A stretch of 64,000 nt of DNA from Amphiura filiformis (Eukaryota; Echinodermata; Ophiuroidea; Amphilepidida; Amphiuridae). The notes under the pieces are model-generated. The model saw only the letters and a program-made list of their open reading frames with translations. It searched no databases and had not been told where the DNA came from. A program made the translations under genes and the position numbers. Numbering within the stretch: the stretch's first letter is position 1; every line of letters begins with the position of its first letter. Shown piece by piece: positions 20,104-32,548 of the stretch. The stretch is taken from NCBI RefSeq assembly GCF_039555335.1, contig NC_092635.1, positions 68,670,058 through 68,734,057 on the forward strand, in the 5' to 3' direction.

Positions 20104-22456
20104 CTGAAACAAAACAAAGATGTCAGGAAATTTAGATTATAAATCAAATGATCTTCAATAGTCAATACATTGCATTGAATATATCACAGAATATTGTTGT
20201 TAAGGCGGGTCGAGAGGGGAGCCAAGGATTCTCAACTATCGAGTAATAATATACTAATTACTATAGGGTAAGCTACATGTTTGCGCAAATGAAGTCAGTC
20301 ACGCGCAATCATGCGTGTGGTTGTATGTCTTGTGTAAGAGATTAACTTGTGGAAAATGCAATGCCTATTTTGGTCGTTCTGTAAAAAAATCTAAATGACG
20401 AAAAATTACAAACATTTGGCTGTTTCTTTCCATTACTATCATATTTTGAAAAACGCTAGGAAAATACTATAACCGATGACCCCATGTTGACACAGGATTA
20501 ATAAGCCATATTTTTGCTGAAAAGGGTCCGAATTAAATAGCACTTGATATCCGCCATCTTGGATAAATTTGGTGTTTACCCTACAGGCTACAAAGTACAA
20601 TAACCATAAACCAATCGGACATATCAACATGTCAAAACCCCATCACTGATGAATCTGCAATATTGCACCAAAGTACTCTGCTATTAAACTGACTTTTTTT
20701 ATACAAAAAATGGTTTCTTGTATAATAATAATATTCAAAGTAATTGCTACATTATGGTCGAGACATGCTCCGAGTAAAAAAAAAGGAAGGTTTTATTTCA
20801 AACTCTAATGGTGACCCGCAGATCAAAGTATCGGTTGACATTGGACGAAAAAAAGTACCGGTTGACATTGGACGAAAATGCAGCTGGGCCGCTTTTCCCA
20901 ATGTTTGGCTCCTGGTTCAGACTGACTTATTTCCAGGCCTGGCGGGGACCCAATGAGCTGTTACTTCCCAGGCTAATTTTACTGGATGGCCAGGGGGTGG
21001 AAGGAGGGCGAGGTACAGGTACCATACTTCAATTAATAGTGCATTAACCTAGGGTTTTGGTAGTGGCACTGATGTTGTACTGTGACTGATTTACATGCCT
21101 CACTTGACATGCTCAGGCATTTACTTGTTAAGAAAATTACTAATTTCTTGTTCATCATGGGACTCACGGTATGCTAGCAAATTTGCAGGTAGCAACACGA
21201 CTACACGAGGTTGTACAGCGCAGCAGCAACATTACAGAACTGACCAATCATGTTTGTGCAATAACACACGTTCGCAGCTTCCTACGCTATATACGCCACA
21301 TGTACCGGTTAACCGGTACTGTACGTGGTGGGAAAGTTCTATGATGAACATGAATTAATTATTTTCCTATAATGGTATAGAGTAGAACAACAGTAATCAA
21401 ACAGAAGCTTACGTCATAGTTTGGAATTATTTTAGAATACCCTACCAAATACAGGTTTTAAATGTAAAAATTTGAGGTCTTTAATTAACTTAGCAATGGT
21501 GCATGGCATGGGTGGTGCATACACATTTACACAAGTTTGTAAATTGTTACATGGATCGAATCCATGGGTTCCTACAGTCACCCATGGAAAACAGGGTACT
21601 GAAAAGCACTACACAATGTCCACATCAGCCATGGGTGGGTTTGTTTACATTGAGGGCCGATGACACACATTCGATGGGTGTAGTAAATTGTAATTTTGTA
21701 TGGCTCTGCTAAGGGCAGCAACTAGCATATATTCTACAGTAGAAAATTTCAATTGAATGAACATAATCCTGATTCCTGACATTGTGTAACGATGTACACT
21801 GTGAGCCTGTGTGATTGTGCGTGCGTAACACGGAAGTGAATCCAACTATGCCAACTCACTCATGATTGGTAAGTATTTTAATTATTGTATCTAATTCCAT
21901 GGTCGCGCATTTGCATTGTAGTTTGAAATATGGGATACACAATTCCATGGTCGCGCATTTGCGTTGTAGTTTGAAATATGGGATACACAATCCCAGTTGG
22001 ACTTGGATTGCGTACTGCTATTGTTGAAACTAAGCCAGGCTAGCGCCTCTAGACCTAGTAGCGGTGTTCATTCAATTGAAATTTCCAAGTATAAAACTAT
22101 TAAAAGATTCAGTTACACCATTACACCATTACATCAAACTCTCCCTCAAATACTCGAGCTGTGCAAAACATATTGCATACTGTGCAATGCAAACCATTGC
22201 CATGTAAACAGCAATGACATGTCATTGACATTGCCAATCATACAAATTGCCATAGCATTCAGGCAAACATGGGTCATGGCAAATGGCAGAGCCCGAGCAT
22301 CGATTCTTTCACATGTTCACACTTGTTTGTTGGTAAACATACCGAGTGATTAATTCCCCACATAAGCACACTTAGAAGAGGTTCACTAGCTCGAAAAAGT
22401 TTCACTTTTTGTGTCACTGCTTTCATGTGCTTTTTCTTCGCTGTCGCACCAGACAT
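20006..22456 (-). CDS. PIP4K2: PIP4K2, phosphatidylinositol 5-phosphate 4-kinase (5' part, exons 1-2)
   Basis: The protein start is a lysine-rich N-terminus followed by [19 protein letters not shown] and NHS (exon 1), then [19 protein letters not shown] and NHLFNK (exon 2). This matches the beginning of animal type II PIP kinases (PIP4K2A/B/C), which convert PI5P to PI(4,5)P2 and act in the cytosol, endomembranes and nucleus. The phase-0 join between exons 1 and 2 reproduces the family sequence without gap. Exon 2 ends in phase 2 inside the conserved FNK codon. The kinase domain proper is missing. I could not find the next expected exon (ENMPSHFK...KEYCP) in 1-20,005, so intron 2 is at least 20 kb or the gene is broken. 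Which vertebrate paralogue it matches cannot be told from this part. It is transcribed away from the C2H2/PHD gene. Confidence 0.92.
20104..22342 (-). other. PIP4K2 intron 1
   Basis: Bounded by GTATGT and TTTCAG on the minus strand. It contains a 48-bp tandem duplication (21,893-21,989) and a 26-bp local duplication (GGTTGACATTGGACGAAAA twice, 20,833-20,880). No other exon was recognised. Confidence 0.8.
21893..21989. repeat. 48-bp tandem duplication
   Basis: AATTCCATGGTCGCGCATTT starts at 21,893 and 21,941. The two copies differ by one base (GCATTGTAG versus GCGTTGTAG). It lies in PIP4K2 intron 1. Confidence 0.9.
22343..22456 (-). CDS. PIP4K2: PIP4K2 exon 1 (coding part)
   Basis: 38 codons from ATG (22,456-22,454) to TCG, followed by the donor GTATGT (22,342). 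The start is chosen because the next residues, SGATAKKKH, fit the short basic N-terminus of the family. Confidence 0.93.
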
Positions 22457-24152
22457 TTTGATACCTCAGTTCAGGCAGGTCCTCCGACCTCACCCACTCG
22501 CCAGCAGAAAATCGTGTTTTGATTAGAATAGATGTTCACAGTGATTGCTCGTCTTCTTTTGGTGTTGATCCCGAAAACGATTTGCAAAATTCAAGGCTGA
22601 ACCATTGTTTGAAAAGGTCTTCTACCGCCCTAGAAATAGGTAACAGGAAATGGCTAAATTATCTGCAGCAAACATATGGAATTACAAGGATTCTACTACC
22701 GTAAATAGCTCAGTAAATGTAATCGAAGGATGAGAAAAGTGATTGCTCGTCCAGTGTCAATAGTGAGAAAATAGACCGCATAATTGATGTATCCCAAAGA
22801 TTAAGCAATTTGCCAATTAAAGACTACAAAGTTATTAGATTTCTAAAAATAGGCAAAAATAAACTTAAGATAATTGATATTTAGATAATATAAGTGTAAC
22901 CTATCATATAAAACATCGCAAAAATGTAATTTTAAACATTTTTGAAGCCTTTGTATATAATGATTTCTACACTACTCGTCTGATGAAATAAATTTATTCC
23001 AGGGGATGGACTTCCTGATTTTTTTCTAAGGTTTCTAGGTGAAGTGAATTTATAAAATTTGTATAATAACAAATATATGTAAAAGGTTTTTTCAGAGTAT
23101 TAAATGTTTTTAGGAGCTTTCAATAACTGTTTAACTTTAGCAGCTTTCATTACAAATAAAAATAGTATTTATTCGATCTTAATTAGGAAGTTTTATGTTC
23201 TTTTTAGAAACACATAATTGATTGGCAGTTGGCGGCGCTTTCTCTTGCAGCGACGATCCAAAACGAGCGAGTAAGTTGTGAATGTTGGCATTGGTTTTTG
23301 ACCTGAAAATCCTTCAAAATTGTAAAATATCACCTGGGTGGCTTGGAAAGTGGTCTTTAATATTTACAGTATATTTGTAATTGTATTTCAGTGGCATATT
23401 TGTGATCATTTGGCCGAAAAATGAGCGGGTTACGGGCTGTCTGTAATGCTTAAAAACATCATTTTTGTCCGAATGCGTGCATGTTGAAATTGCTATGCAA
23501 TCACGAGTCGTCCAAAATGCATTATTTTAGCAAAATTACTGATCAATCTGAGAATTTTACCATACGCCAAACCTTAATGAATGGTAAAGAAATGAAATAT
23601 GGTTATTATTTTTTATTATTTTACTCATATGGAACCAAAACATGATCACCATGTTGCACTCGCTTGACCCTAATCAGATGACCCTAATCAGATGCTCAAT
23701 ATTATCATACATGTAAACTCATACTCCTCCGTTGCATATGCATTATTGCTCCTCACCTGAACTTTCCCTTGCCTGGAGGTGTGCAGTGAGCCTAACAATT
23801 GAATGTTTAATGGTGGTGGTGAAACCAGTGACAATTGTTAATTGTTGTTCTACATGTAACTTTTTACGCTATATCAGCGGTGCGCCTGAACAAAAGGCGG
23901 GATCTCCCATACAGGATACAGGATACAGGATCACAAAAAACAGACATTGACTTTCTCAGTTTCTGCTGTTTGTCATCACTAAGTTTGTTTTGCAACACTT
24001 TAATAAAATAATTTGGATGATAGTTATTTTGATGAGTCAAATGTATCTTTTAGAGCAAACAAAGCCAAGGTTGCCTAATTTAAACATTCTAAAATAAGTT
24101 GAAGTGTATAAAAAGTTAAAACAACATTATTTATGCAATCGCTAGTACGAGG

Positions 24153-24192
24153 AACCCATACCGTACTTAGCTCTGCTAGTACGGTATGGGTT
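24153..24192. repeat. Short perfect inverted repeat
   Basis: AACCCATACCGTACT and AGTACGGTATGGGTT separated by 10 nt. It shares the TACCGTAC core seen in MITE termini and may be a minimal MITE remnant. Confidence 0.75.
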
Positions 24193-24984
24193 GATCTGTA
24201 TGCAGAAAGCGAGTGCAACGTAATTTCAATTAGAGCAAAAAATAAACAGTACAAGGCTCCAGAAGCTTAAATATCTGCATGTTTGTCATAATATTAATTA
24301 CACAGGTTGTTGTACTTCTTACCTAAGCGTGCATGGCTGAAATTGTAATTAATACTCCATTATGAATCCAGAAAAAATAAGTTTTCCTGAGCACACAATT
24401 TCAATGCAACTTCAACTTTTAGTGCCGTAAATATGAAATATCACATGATCAGGTGTCACGTGGTACATGTCAGCGCTACGTCATTGGCTCTGTGGAAAAG
24501 CGATGACGTCACTTTGTTTATAGGCTGTTTTGTGACTTTGATTTTAGTCCCGTAAGCTTGCACGTACCAAATTTTTTAGATGCGTTTTCATCTTTTTTGG
24601 TGATTGTACATACAATGCAGCATATGGTTCTTTTCATAAGGAACGCAGGATTAGTTTGATGAACAATTTAGAGTGAGTATATATGTGCAATTTACTGACA
24701 ATCGATGCACTAAAAATGAGATGCCTCTTCTGTGCAAACTTAAAATAGGGCAGCGTCAATAACGAAAATGTCATACCGATAAATGACATGTCTGTTTTGC
24801 CCGGTTTTTTTAAGTTTGCCTTGCGAACTATGCAATCGCCTGTCATGATCGGCTGTATTTATTGCCGAACTTCCATTGCTTTACACCGTGTCATGTCATG
24901 CTTCATCAATTTCTACTAGATTTCATTAGCAATTTGCCGTTTAAGTGATGATGTAACAGGATTAAACACGGTACCATAGAAATA

Positions 24985-25031
24985 GGTTGAGAACCAGAAA
25001 GCCTAGTGAGTTAGATTTCTGGTTCTCAACC
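24985..25031. repeat. Short perfect inverted repeat
   Basis: GGTTGAGAACCAGAAA and its complement TTTCTGGTTCTCAACC surround a 15-nt loop. Confidence 0.8.
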
Positions 25032-25251
25032 CTCGATGTATTAAATTAATGTGTGATTCATTGCTGCATAGTTGTGTCTATTGGTCGAATAATAAATAAA
25101 TAAACCTTTTCAGTGTGTTTCAAACAGGGTTGCTGATTTTTTTTTAGATAAAAAAATCAGATTTTTAAAATATTTAAATCAAATTTGTTAAATTTTTTTT
25201 TATTCCAAGAACTGCACTGCTACACCCTATGATAAAGACAAAAAGACTATT

Positions 25252-27022
25252 ATGTGCTAGGGCTCAACTGATAACGGTATCTGATGTCGTATCGGCCCGG
25301 TATTCGCGGTATCGGATTAGACTCGCTGAGGCTCATGGACGCCGTTCCTATGTCCATTAGAGCCTCGTATTTCCCATTTTGGGTGTAAATTTGATTTACA
25401 CGCTATCTCTATGGAGAAATACGCTTTTAGACTTTTGCCGCTATTCCATTTAAAAAATTTCTTTGAAATTTGGACTATGCATATACAACTGTACTCATAC
25501 TGAGATCTAACCTATTGGAGGTATTCTTACCTACTTCTTGAAACGCATAATATCATTTCGAATTTCGCGAATAAAGATGATTTACTGACGCCGCTCTCTC
25601 TCACCATGCCCCACAAAAATGATCACGAACTGAAATCAGTGAAATGTAACAAATGCTATTGCGCATGCGCAGCGCATGCGCAAACATAACATTTAGCCTG
25701 CATTTACCAGTCGCACTAATTGGTAAGCACTGAGGTCAGCGCCCAAAATGGTGAGATAAACTAGCAACACTTCATAATTCAGTGGGTGACATACGTGATG
25801 CGGGAAGATCACACGTACAGTGCGTTAACGGCATAGGGAGTGAGGCGACAACAAGGAATATCCAGGGTTGCCAATGCAACAATAAATAAGCCCAAAATGC
25901 CAGCAATAAATACGGATTTGAACGACTGGTAATTAGATTAACAACAAGGTCACGCGTGAAAATATAAACGCTAAAATTGATGGCCACCTAATTTTCACAT
26001 ATCGAAAACACACCAATATCATTATTAATCAGCGTACCACCAAAAATATCAATAATATTATTATAATTAAATAAAATCTTTTAGCATTACTATTTCTATA
26101 TCTTCTAGATTGCAAGTCACTTGGCTAATTCATGTCATTGTTGACATACTTGTGTCACGAAAATAGCATAATGGATAGCATATGCCAGCATCAACGATAT
26201 CGTAACCATAGGGGAAAAATACAAAACAGATATACACATTTCAGAGATATAAAGTGTTTTCAGATTCCTTCAAGAATAATTTATACAGTTCTCTATTTCT
26301 TTATACATATGCACATAGCACATTAAAAAATAAGCCATGTTTGCGAAACACAACAATATAAATCTTTCTCCCCTACGCATAATAGAACATTCCCATCATT
26401 AAGTACACCGTAAGCTCCTCCCATCTTACCGACGACTAAACAAATGCGACCGAGAACGGCACGTTGGATTTTGCCCTGAAAATTGTTTCATCGTGACGAT
26501 CAGAAACGCCAAAAATTGATTTTTTACTACGCTGCATATTCTACTGGAATCAAAGTACATGTAGGGATCACATTTGAAGGTAAATAGGCCAAATATTGCA
26601 AGAAAATCTACTCACTAGGACTTTAGGGAGTCCGCTCGGAGTACACGGCTATAGGGAAAACCGATAACAGTGACTATATCGGATCAGATATAGGTTAAAA
26701 AAAATATTTTTTTACAAATTTTTTCAAAGTTTTCAGCAACTTGGAGAACCACTGGACCTATTCTGAAGAGCTAGGATCATTCACAGTTAATTTGAAGAAA
26801 AAAAAAATGATTACAAAAAAATTACAGTTTGTTATCCAATAATATGCAAACCATTAACTTGTGCTTACCTCATCATCTATCACATAATAAATGCATGGAA
26901 AACCAATGCATCTATAGTATAAGATTTTGTTATTTTTTTACTGATATCGGATCGGATATCGGCCGATATTATAAAATTGATATCGGATCGGTAGGCAAAT
27001 GCCATATATCGGTAGAGCCCTA
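25252..27022. mobile_element. Possible element with TAGGGCTC termini
   Basis: TAGGGCTCAACTGATA near 25,258 faces TATCGGTAGAGCCCTA near 27,006 in inverted orientation. Both ends carry runs of GATATCGG-like motifs (25,268-25,315 and 26,941-27,010). The interior is AT-rich and non-coding. The ends are short and the distance is large, so this could be two separate remnants. Confidence 0.4.
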
Positions 27023-27841
27023 TTATGCGCAATCCTATCAGGTATTTACTAAAAATTGAAACACCTTTTTACATTGTGAATATTTCTAAGAAAAAATTTG
27101 GTCAAATCATGGGGAAAAACCTGTTGAATTCTGCACCTTGAAGGTGAAATTTTAGCAATGACATCGTAGAGGTATTTTATTTGTATCCAAAAGTTGTAGA
27201 AACATTAGAAATAAGTAAAACAGTCAATTAAGAAAGTTTTGGTTAAGGTTGTTTTGTTCTCATACGTCAGAGTGGCACCGCTCCGAGTTGACTTGAATTC
27301 AACTCCCAGCGGTGATACCGCCGCGGCAAAGCGGTGGAGTGATCGATATATCGGCTTGCCGCTGGTCACCGCAAGCGTTTCTAGTGTGACTGCGCAGTGA
27401 AGCAAATTTATCTTCAGAGCGGCAAGCGGCAGGAAAGTATAAAACCAGCATTAGAGACTAGAACAGGTAAGGTGGAGGGACACCGAAACTCATTGTGTTG
27501 TCATCCTCGAAGCAGATATTTGCAGGACAGGAATGTCCAACATTACGGACTATGTTTAGGGTCCCAATTTGGGACAAAGTTTTTTTCTTTGCAATTTCAC
27601 CCCCAAATTTCAAACACAGACTCAACAAATTTGTATCCAAGATGATGGTGTGAGAAGGGCCCCCCTTAACTTACTGACTTACTAAAAGGTTTCAAGGAAG
27701 GTCTGTGATTAGGGTTGGTATATTTTGCAAGGGTCATTCAGCACCTTGAACCTACCCTCAAGCATTCACCCTTTTTCACTTTCATGGTTTTGTATACAAG
27801 TTTATGCATCACCTTGCTTTCACTGTTTGCTTATAGATTTA
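27023..27841. other. Non-coding with a small GC-rich hairpin region
   Basis: 27,270-27,430 holds GCAAAGCGGTGG and GGCTTGCCGCTGGTCACCGC, alternating inverted motifs of a probable MITE remnant. No coding was recognised. Confidence 0.3.
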
Positions 27842-27845
27842 TTAA

Positions 27846-28489
27846 GGGGTGGGGTATGAACGTTTGGACAGTATTTATTGTAGGACATATCAAATTGCAT
27901 TCTGAATACGAAGAATGTCCTTCTGATATCAAATAATTTTGATTTTTTGAAATTCGCAATGTAATACACATTTTATGGCAAAAAAATATCATTAAAAATT
28001 GATATTTTTGATATTTAACAGTACTTGAAGTAAACTTTATAAATCTGATGATTTATACTTAAAGTGTATGTAGGTGTAATGAAAAGCCGACGATCAATTG
28101 AAAATTTTGACCTTTCGTTTTGAAGATATGGATTTTTTTCCCAAAACACCAAAAAAATTAGGTCTTTTGGGAAAAAAATCCATATCTTCAATATGAAAGG
28201 TCAAAATTTTCAATTGACCGTAAACTTTTCCTTCCTGCTACATACACTTTAAGAATATATCATTAGATTTATATAATTTACTTGAGGACTGTTATATCAA
28301 AATTTGAAAAATATCAAATTTTTATAATTTGTCATAAAATTTGTATTATATTGTGATTTTCAAAAATGAAAATTATTTGATAGCAGAAAGACATGCTTCG
28401 TATTCAGAATGCAATTCGATAGGTCTGAGGTGCTCTCATGTCCCATAAAAAATACTGTTGAAACGCAATAAACGCTCATTTTAGATCCC
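27846..28489. mobile_element. TTAA-flanked long-palindrome MITE, copy 1
   Basis: Flanked by TTAA at 27,842-27,845 and 28,490-28,493. The ends begin GGGG and end CCC. The two halves mirror each other across about 300 bp (AAAATTTTGACCTTTCGTTTT against ATGAAAGGTCAAAATTTTCA, centre near 28,150). A second copy in reverse orientation lies at 59,067-59,729. TTAA targets are characteristic of piggyBac-type transposition. Confidence 0.82.
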
Positions 28490-28683
28490 TTAAGGTCAGA
28501 CTTCACTGCACTGTTGGGCCAAGCTTCACCATGCATCAAAAAGTTTTCCATTGTCTCACCATTCATATCTTCAGATGGTTCAGTTATTCACCATCAGTTC
28601 ACCATAAAACAAAAGCTTAGGTCAGGTTTTACCTTGACCAATCTTTTATTAGTTCAAGCTTCATCCAGTAAATCATTTGTTAA

Positions 28684-28742
28684 AGGTGAACCTCATTGAA
28701 AATAAAGTTATATATCAATGGAAAGCTTATGATGTCAGGATA
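28684..28742. repeat. Long-range inverted repeat, left copy
   Basis: GTGAACCTCATTGAAAATAA and the following 40 bp (including ATCAATGGAAAGCTTATGAT) are the reverse complement of 31,499-31,557, 2.8 kb away. Confidence 0.8.
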
Positions 28743-29241
28743 TTAAAAATTATTTTTTCCGATTTTTTTTGATGGCCAATAAAGCTGAAAAATTAAAAAA
28801 TGATTGAATTTTTGGTCTTTTTTAAGGCGCCCAAAAAGCACCCAAATCAATTGTCTATGACCTTGGGAATGCTCGTGACGTAAGCTCAGGGTTCTTGAGT
28901 CACGTGATCTTATTTCGGAAGCGATGTAAACAAGACTTGCTTCCTGTACTTTGCAAGCTGCCCGGCAAGTCTGATTTTCACAATAAAGCTTGAAATTAGA
29001 GGAATCTTCAAGTTGCTGGTTCCTTCTATATATATTAGAAATAATAGAATTATTGTCAACACATAAATTTTCCGTAAATTTTTGACAAAATTAGTCATAA
29101 CTGGCTGGGTATAACTGTGTAATTGAGTTTGAATTTCGCGCTGGGATCAATCCCATGCGCAAATGCTTGCTGCTACCGATGTCATGGACTGAATGAACAT
29201 GATCGAATAACAAATTAAATACTTGTTTGTGACATTCCCTA

Positions 29242-30229
29242 TATGACAGCATTCAAGCTTTGACTTATGTTTGGCGGACAGAATGGTGGAAACTTAAAGT
29301 GAAAGATATCCTACTTAAAGGAACATTTTTTAGGGTGAAATTTTGTGTAGAAACTGAATCTGACATAAAAAATGCATAATTATCAACTTGAAAATTTTCC
29401 CCATAGCACTGTACAGGCATATTTCTGCCCAAAATCCTCAAATTTGAGGGAAAATTTTCTGTTAAAAAAATAAGTCCTTCAAAATGGAGATACTTAGGGC
29501 TAAACAAAAAACATGTTGCTCTAGAGAAAGGTATTGGTAAGAGCAACATGTTCTTTGTTTAGCTCTAAGTATCTCCATTTTGAAGGACTTATTTTTAACA
29601 AAATCCATTACTTTTTCACGCCCTCAAAATTCTTAGGGGTAGGGGTAGCATATTGCAAGTTATTTTCTTTTCTGTAAATCTAGCTTACTTATTTGTTATA
29701 TCAACATTTAGCTATTGAAATACTGAGCAAAATGACACTTAAAACATCCCTATAGCTCATAGCATTGCGGAGATATGGCCTTTTCAAATCGAAAATGAGG
29801 CGAATATTATACTTTATTCCAAACCAATTGTCACCCGAACCTTTGAGTTTCTACCCTGCTACTGAAAATAAAGAAATATATGGATCCCATTCAATGCTTT
29901 TAATATCACAATTGTACCCTTGTTACACACTTAGCATAGAAAATTAGGCACTATTTGATAGTTTTCATGTTCATACACTCACAGGAAATTAGCAAGTCAA
30001 AATTTTTGTCACCCCAAAACGGCCATTTTCAGCCAAAATTGGACCAAAAAATGAATTTTTCTCAAAATCAGTGAAAAATAAGGGGTCTAAGTGCCAAAAT
30101 CTGAAAATATGTGACATTTTACCCCTAGAAACATTTAAGTAATCAAGAATTTTGACTGTTTTCACCCCTTAATACTTTTTTTTCACAGTTTGTCCGCCAA
30201 ACGTAAGTCAAAGCTTGAACGCTGTCATA
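29242..30229. mobile_element. TA-flanked element with TATGACAGC termini (988 bp)
   Basis: The left end TATGACAGCATTCAAGCTTT and the following GACTTATGTTTGGCGGACA are mirrored at 30,190-30,229 (TGTCCGCCAAACGTAAGTC, AAAGCTTGAACGCTGTCATA) with two mismatches. TA lies outside both ends (29,240-29,241 and 30,230-30,231). The interior is non-coding and contains a second hairpin element at 29,461-29,599. Confidence 0.83.
29461..29599. mobile_element. Nested hairpin element
   Basis: GTTAAAAAAATAAGTCCTTC, CAAAATGGAGATACTTAG and AACATGTTGCTCT are all mirrored on the right side (AGAGCAACATGTT, CTAAGTATCTCCATTTTG, GAAGGACTTATTTTTAAC). It sits inside 29,242-30,229. Confidence 0.78.
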
Positions 30230-30231
30230 TA

Positions 30232-32548
30232 TTCTTGATTCATTGTAAAATGTCTGATTAAAAAAATATCGTCTTGCAGTAATCCAAAAATTAATAAAAA
30301 ACCGCCGATTTCATCAAATCCAGCCCATATAAAGGTTTTCATATTTAGCGATTGCGGTAATACATTCTTTCCACACAATCGCGATTGAAAGAAACAGATA
30401 CTCGGGCAGATACTTTATTATAAAATAAATACAATTTAGGCTTAGTAGACCGTTATTTGATGGAATTCTGAAATCTGAATAAAATTAAAATATTGTCACT
30501 TGTGTCATGATTCTTTAATGATAGTACAATCAGTGTACGGTACTGAAAAAGTGAAACATTAATGTTTTATGCATTACCGAACACGATGCGTAAATTGCTG
30601 CTGAAGTGCAGGGACGGATATGCACAAACACAGCGACTCGCTTCGGGGCTTCGTCCTCTGTGTTTCATGGGGTGTTTCAGCAAATTTGATCAATCGTTCC
30701 CTTATATTTGGAACATTTACAGGAATAAATTTTGCTGATGAAGTAGCAATAAGTTGGAAATATCAGAATGTGAATATCAAATTGGTCATTTTGTCTGCAA
30801 ATACAGTACAGTCGCGGATACTGAACACTCGGCGTAGTGAGACTCAGTCAGTCACTGAGCTCATCCCGTATGTATCTCTATACGAGTTCGCCTATCATAT
30901 ATGACCGGTTGTAAAGCTAAGAAATAATTAAAAAATCCTGTGCATGTACCTTATTCTATTCCTTCATTTTCTCATTGTGATAAGTTCATCTCAACTTGGT
31001 GTGACGATCTGAACTGGTAGTACTAGCAGTTATTTTTTGTAATCTGTTTTCATTCGGTTCTTCGCGAATCTTCGCTCTTCGTGCTTTACTGTAATATTCC
31101 CTATGCATATCGTGGATGGCTTGGCCTATCCCAAATCACCCCGCCAGCACTTTTCCCATTTTTAAATCCACACACTTTATTCAGGAACTTCATTCTTAAT
31201 TTGATCATGATATTTCCTTCATATTATTCTTATTTTATTGAAGATATTTTTCATGTAAAGTAAGTTGACAATGACTGAATTCGTGCATGGCCCGATGCAT
31301 GCCACAGTAATACACGGACATTGTGTTTACAATCAAACCCGGTAGTAACTGTGTGTCCCTGGGCTGACGTCATCAACGAAAGCGCCCAATTTGAACGATT
31401 TCGTTTTGTAATTTGGGGGGGTGCCAAAATCCAATCTTTGCATGGAGATTATGTCTAGCCTGGTACGCTATGCAAATAAAAAATATTCTTTTCTGCTTCC
31501 TGACATCATAAGCTTTCCATTGATATATAACTTTATTTTCAATGAGGTTCACCTTTAAGTCCAAGCTTTACCATCAGTAAGATGGTGAAGCGTGCCGTGG
31601 CTTGAGGACGGTGGGTCCAAGATTCACAGTGATGCCTGCATTAGGTTGCACATGCGAGGGCCTGCTCGAGGATGACAACATATGATCTTGTGTCATATAC
31701 TGGGGTACCCAAAAAGGTGGCTTTGTTACATTTTGATGTGCAGCTTGGATTTCAAAACACTGTCTCTTGAGTATTCCTTGACTTAGAAGATTCAATTAGG
31801 TCTTAAATTGAGGCTAATTTATTCTAGATTACTCATGTTTTTATCCTGTTTTAAAATATATTTTATTTATTTTCTTATGACGTTTGGCATGAAATGTGCC
31901 AAGGGTGGCTGAGGATTAGGGGAGGAGGATTAGGGGAGGGATTCATATCGTAAATTTGATTTAAAACCACCATTAAAAATTTGAATCTAGTAAAAAAATG
32001 TCTAAATGGACTCCCAAACATCTGAACCAAGTAAATAAATACAAAAGTTCATTTAAAAGACCAATACTTGCTCAGAATGATTGTAAATGTCGAAAAAAGA
32101 GGTGGGGTTACATCCTCCCTACTTTGTGATTGTTTTTGCCGGCACTCGCTCATTTTTTAACCGATTTTCATAAGAAAGGTGTCAAAATGCTCAGGAGGAT
32201 AAACCACTTCAAATGAGATGTGTAGGTAAAATATTTGATTCATTTAATTTTTTTACTATGTAACACAAAGGTACCCCAGGTTGTGACACAAGACCATATA
32301 TGCTAATGCCATGGACACACTAGCCTGCCATGTAGTAAGCAATGTGTGTTGATTTTGGATTGGGTACGAATGGGTGTGCTAAAACTCAAACATCCAAAAG
32401 CTTCCTGCATCAAAAATTTGTCTTAAATTTTGGAACAAAAAATGTGGGTTAGGATGTGCTAGTTTCAGAGTATATGTTTTTATTTCTCATGAAATTGATT
32501 AATTCATTTATTTCTTCTTTTTTTTTTTTATTTTCTTTTAAATTTTAG
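30232..32548. other. Non-coding region upstream of the C2H2/PHD coding exon
   Basis: Apart from the inverted repeat at 31,499 there is no recognised element or exon. A long T-rich tract (32,510-32,548) ends in the splice acceptor TTTTAG at 32,543-32,548. Confidence 0.4.
31499..31557. repeat. Long-range inverted repeat, right copy
   Basis: Complement of 28,684-28,742. The flanks also share TTCACCAT / ATGGTGAA-like stretches near 28,527 and 31,580. Together these could be the ends of a 3-kb element. Confidence 0.75.

Larger units (their letters stand above)
22457..25251. other. Region upstream of PIP4K2, possible divergent promoter
   Basis: Lies between the PIP4K2 start and the upstream side of the plus-strand C2H2/PHD gene. 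Around 23,225-23,290 a short GC-richer block (GGCGGCGC) is followed by GAGCGAGTAAGT, which could be a 5' UTR exon with donor for the plus-strand gene. This is speculative. A hairpin lies at 24,153-24,192 and another at 24,985-25,031. No TATA box can be assigned. Confidence 0.3.

Noticed and set aside
30620-30904. 94-codon plus-strand ORF
   Set aside because: No recognisable motif, no splice or promoter context and AT-rich surroundings. Consistent with chance.
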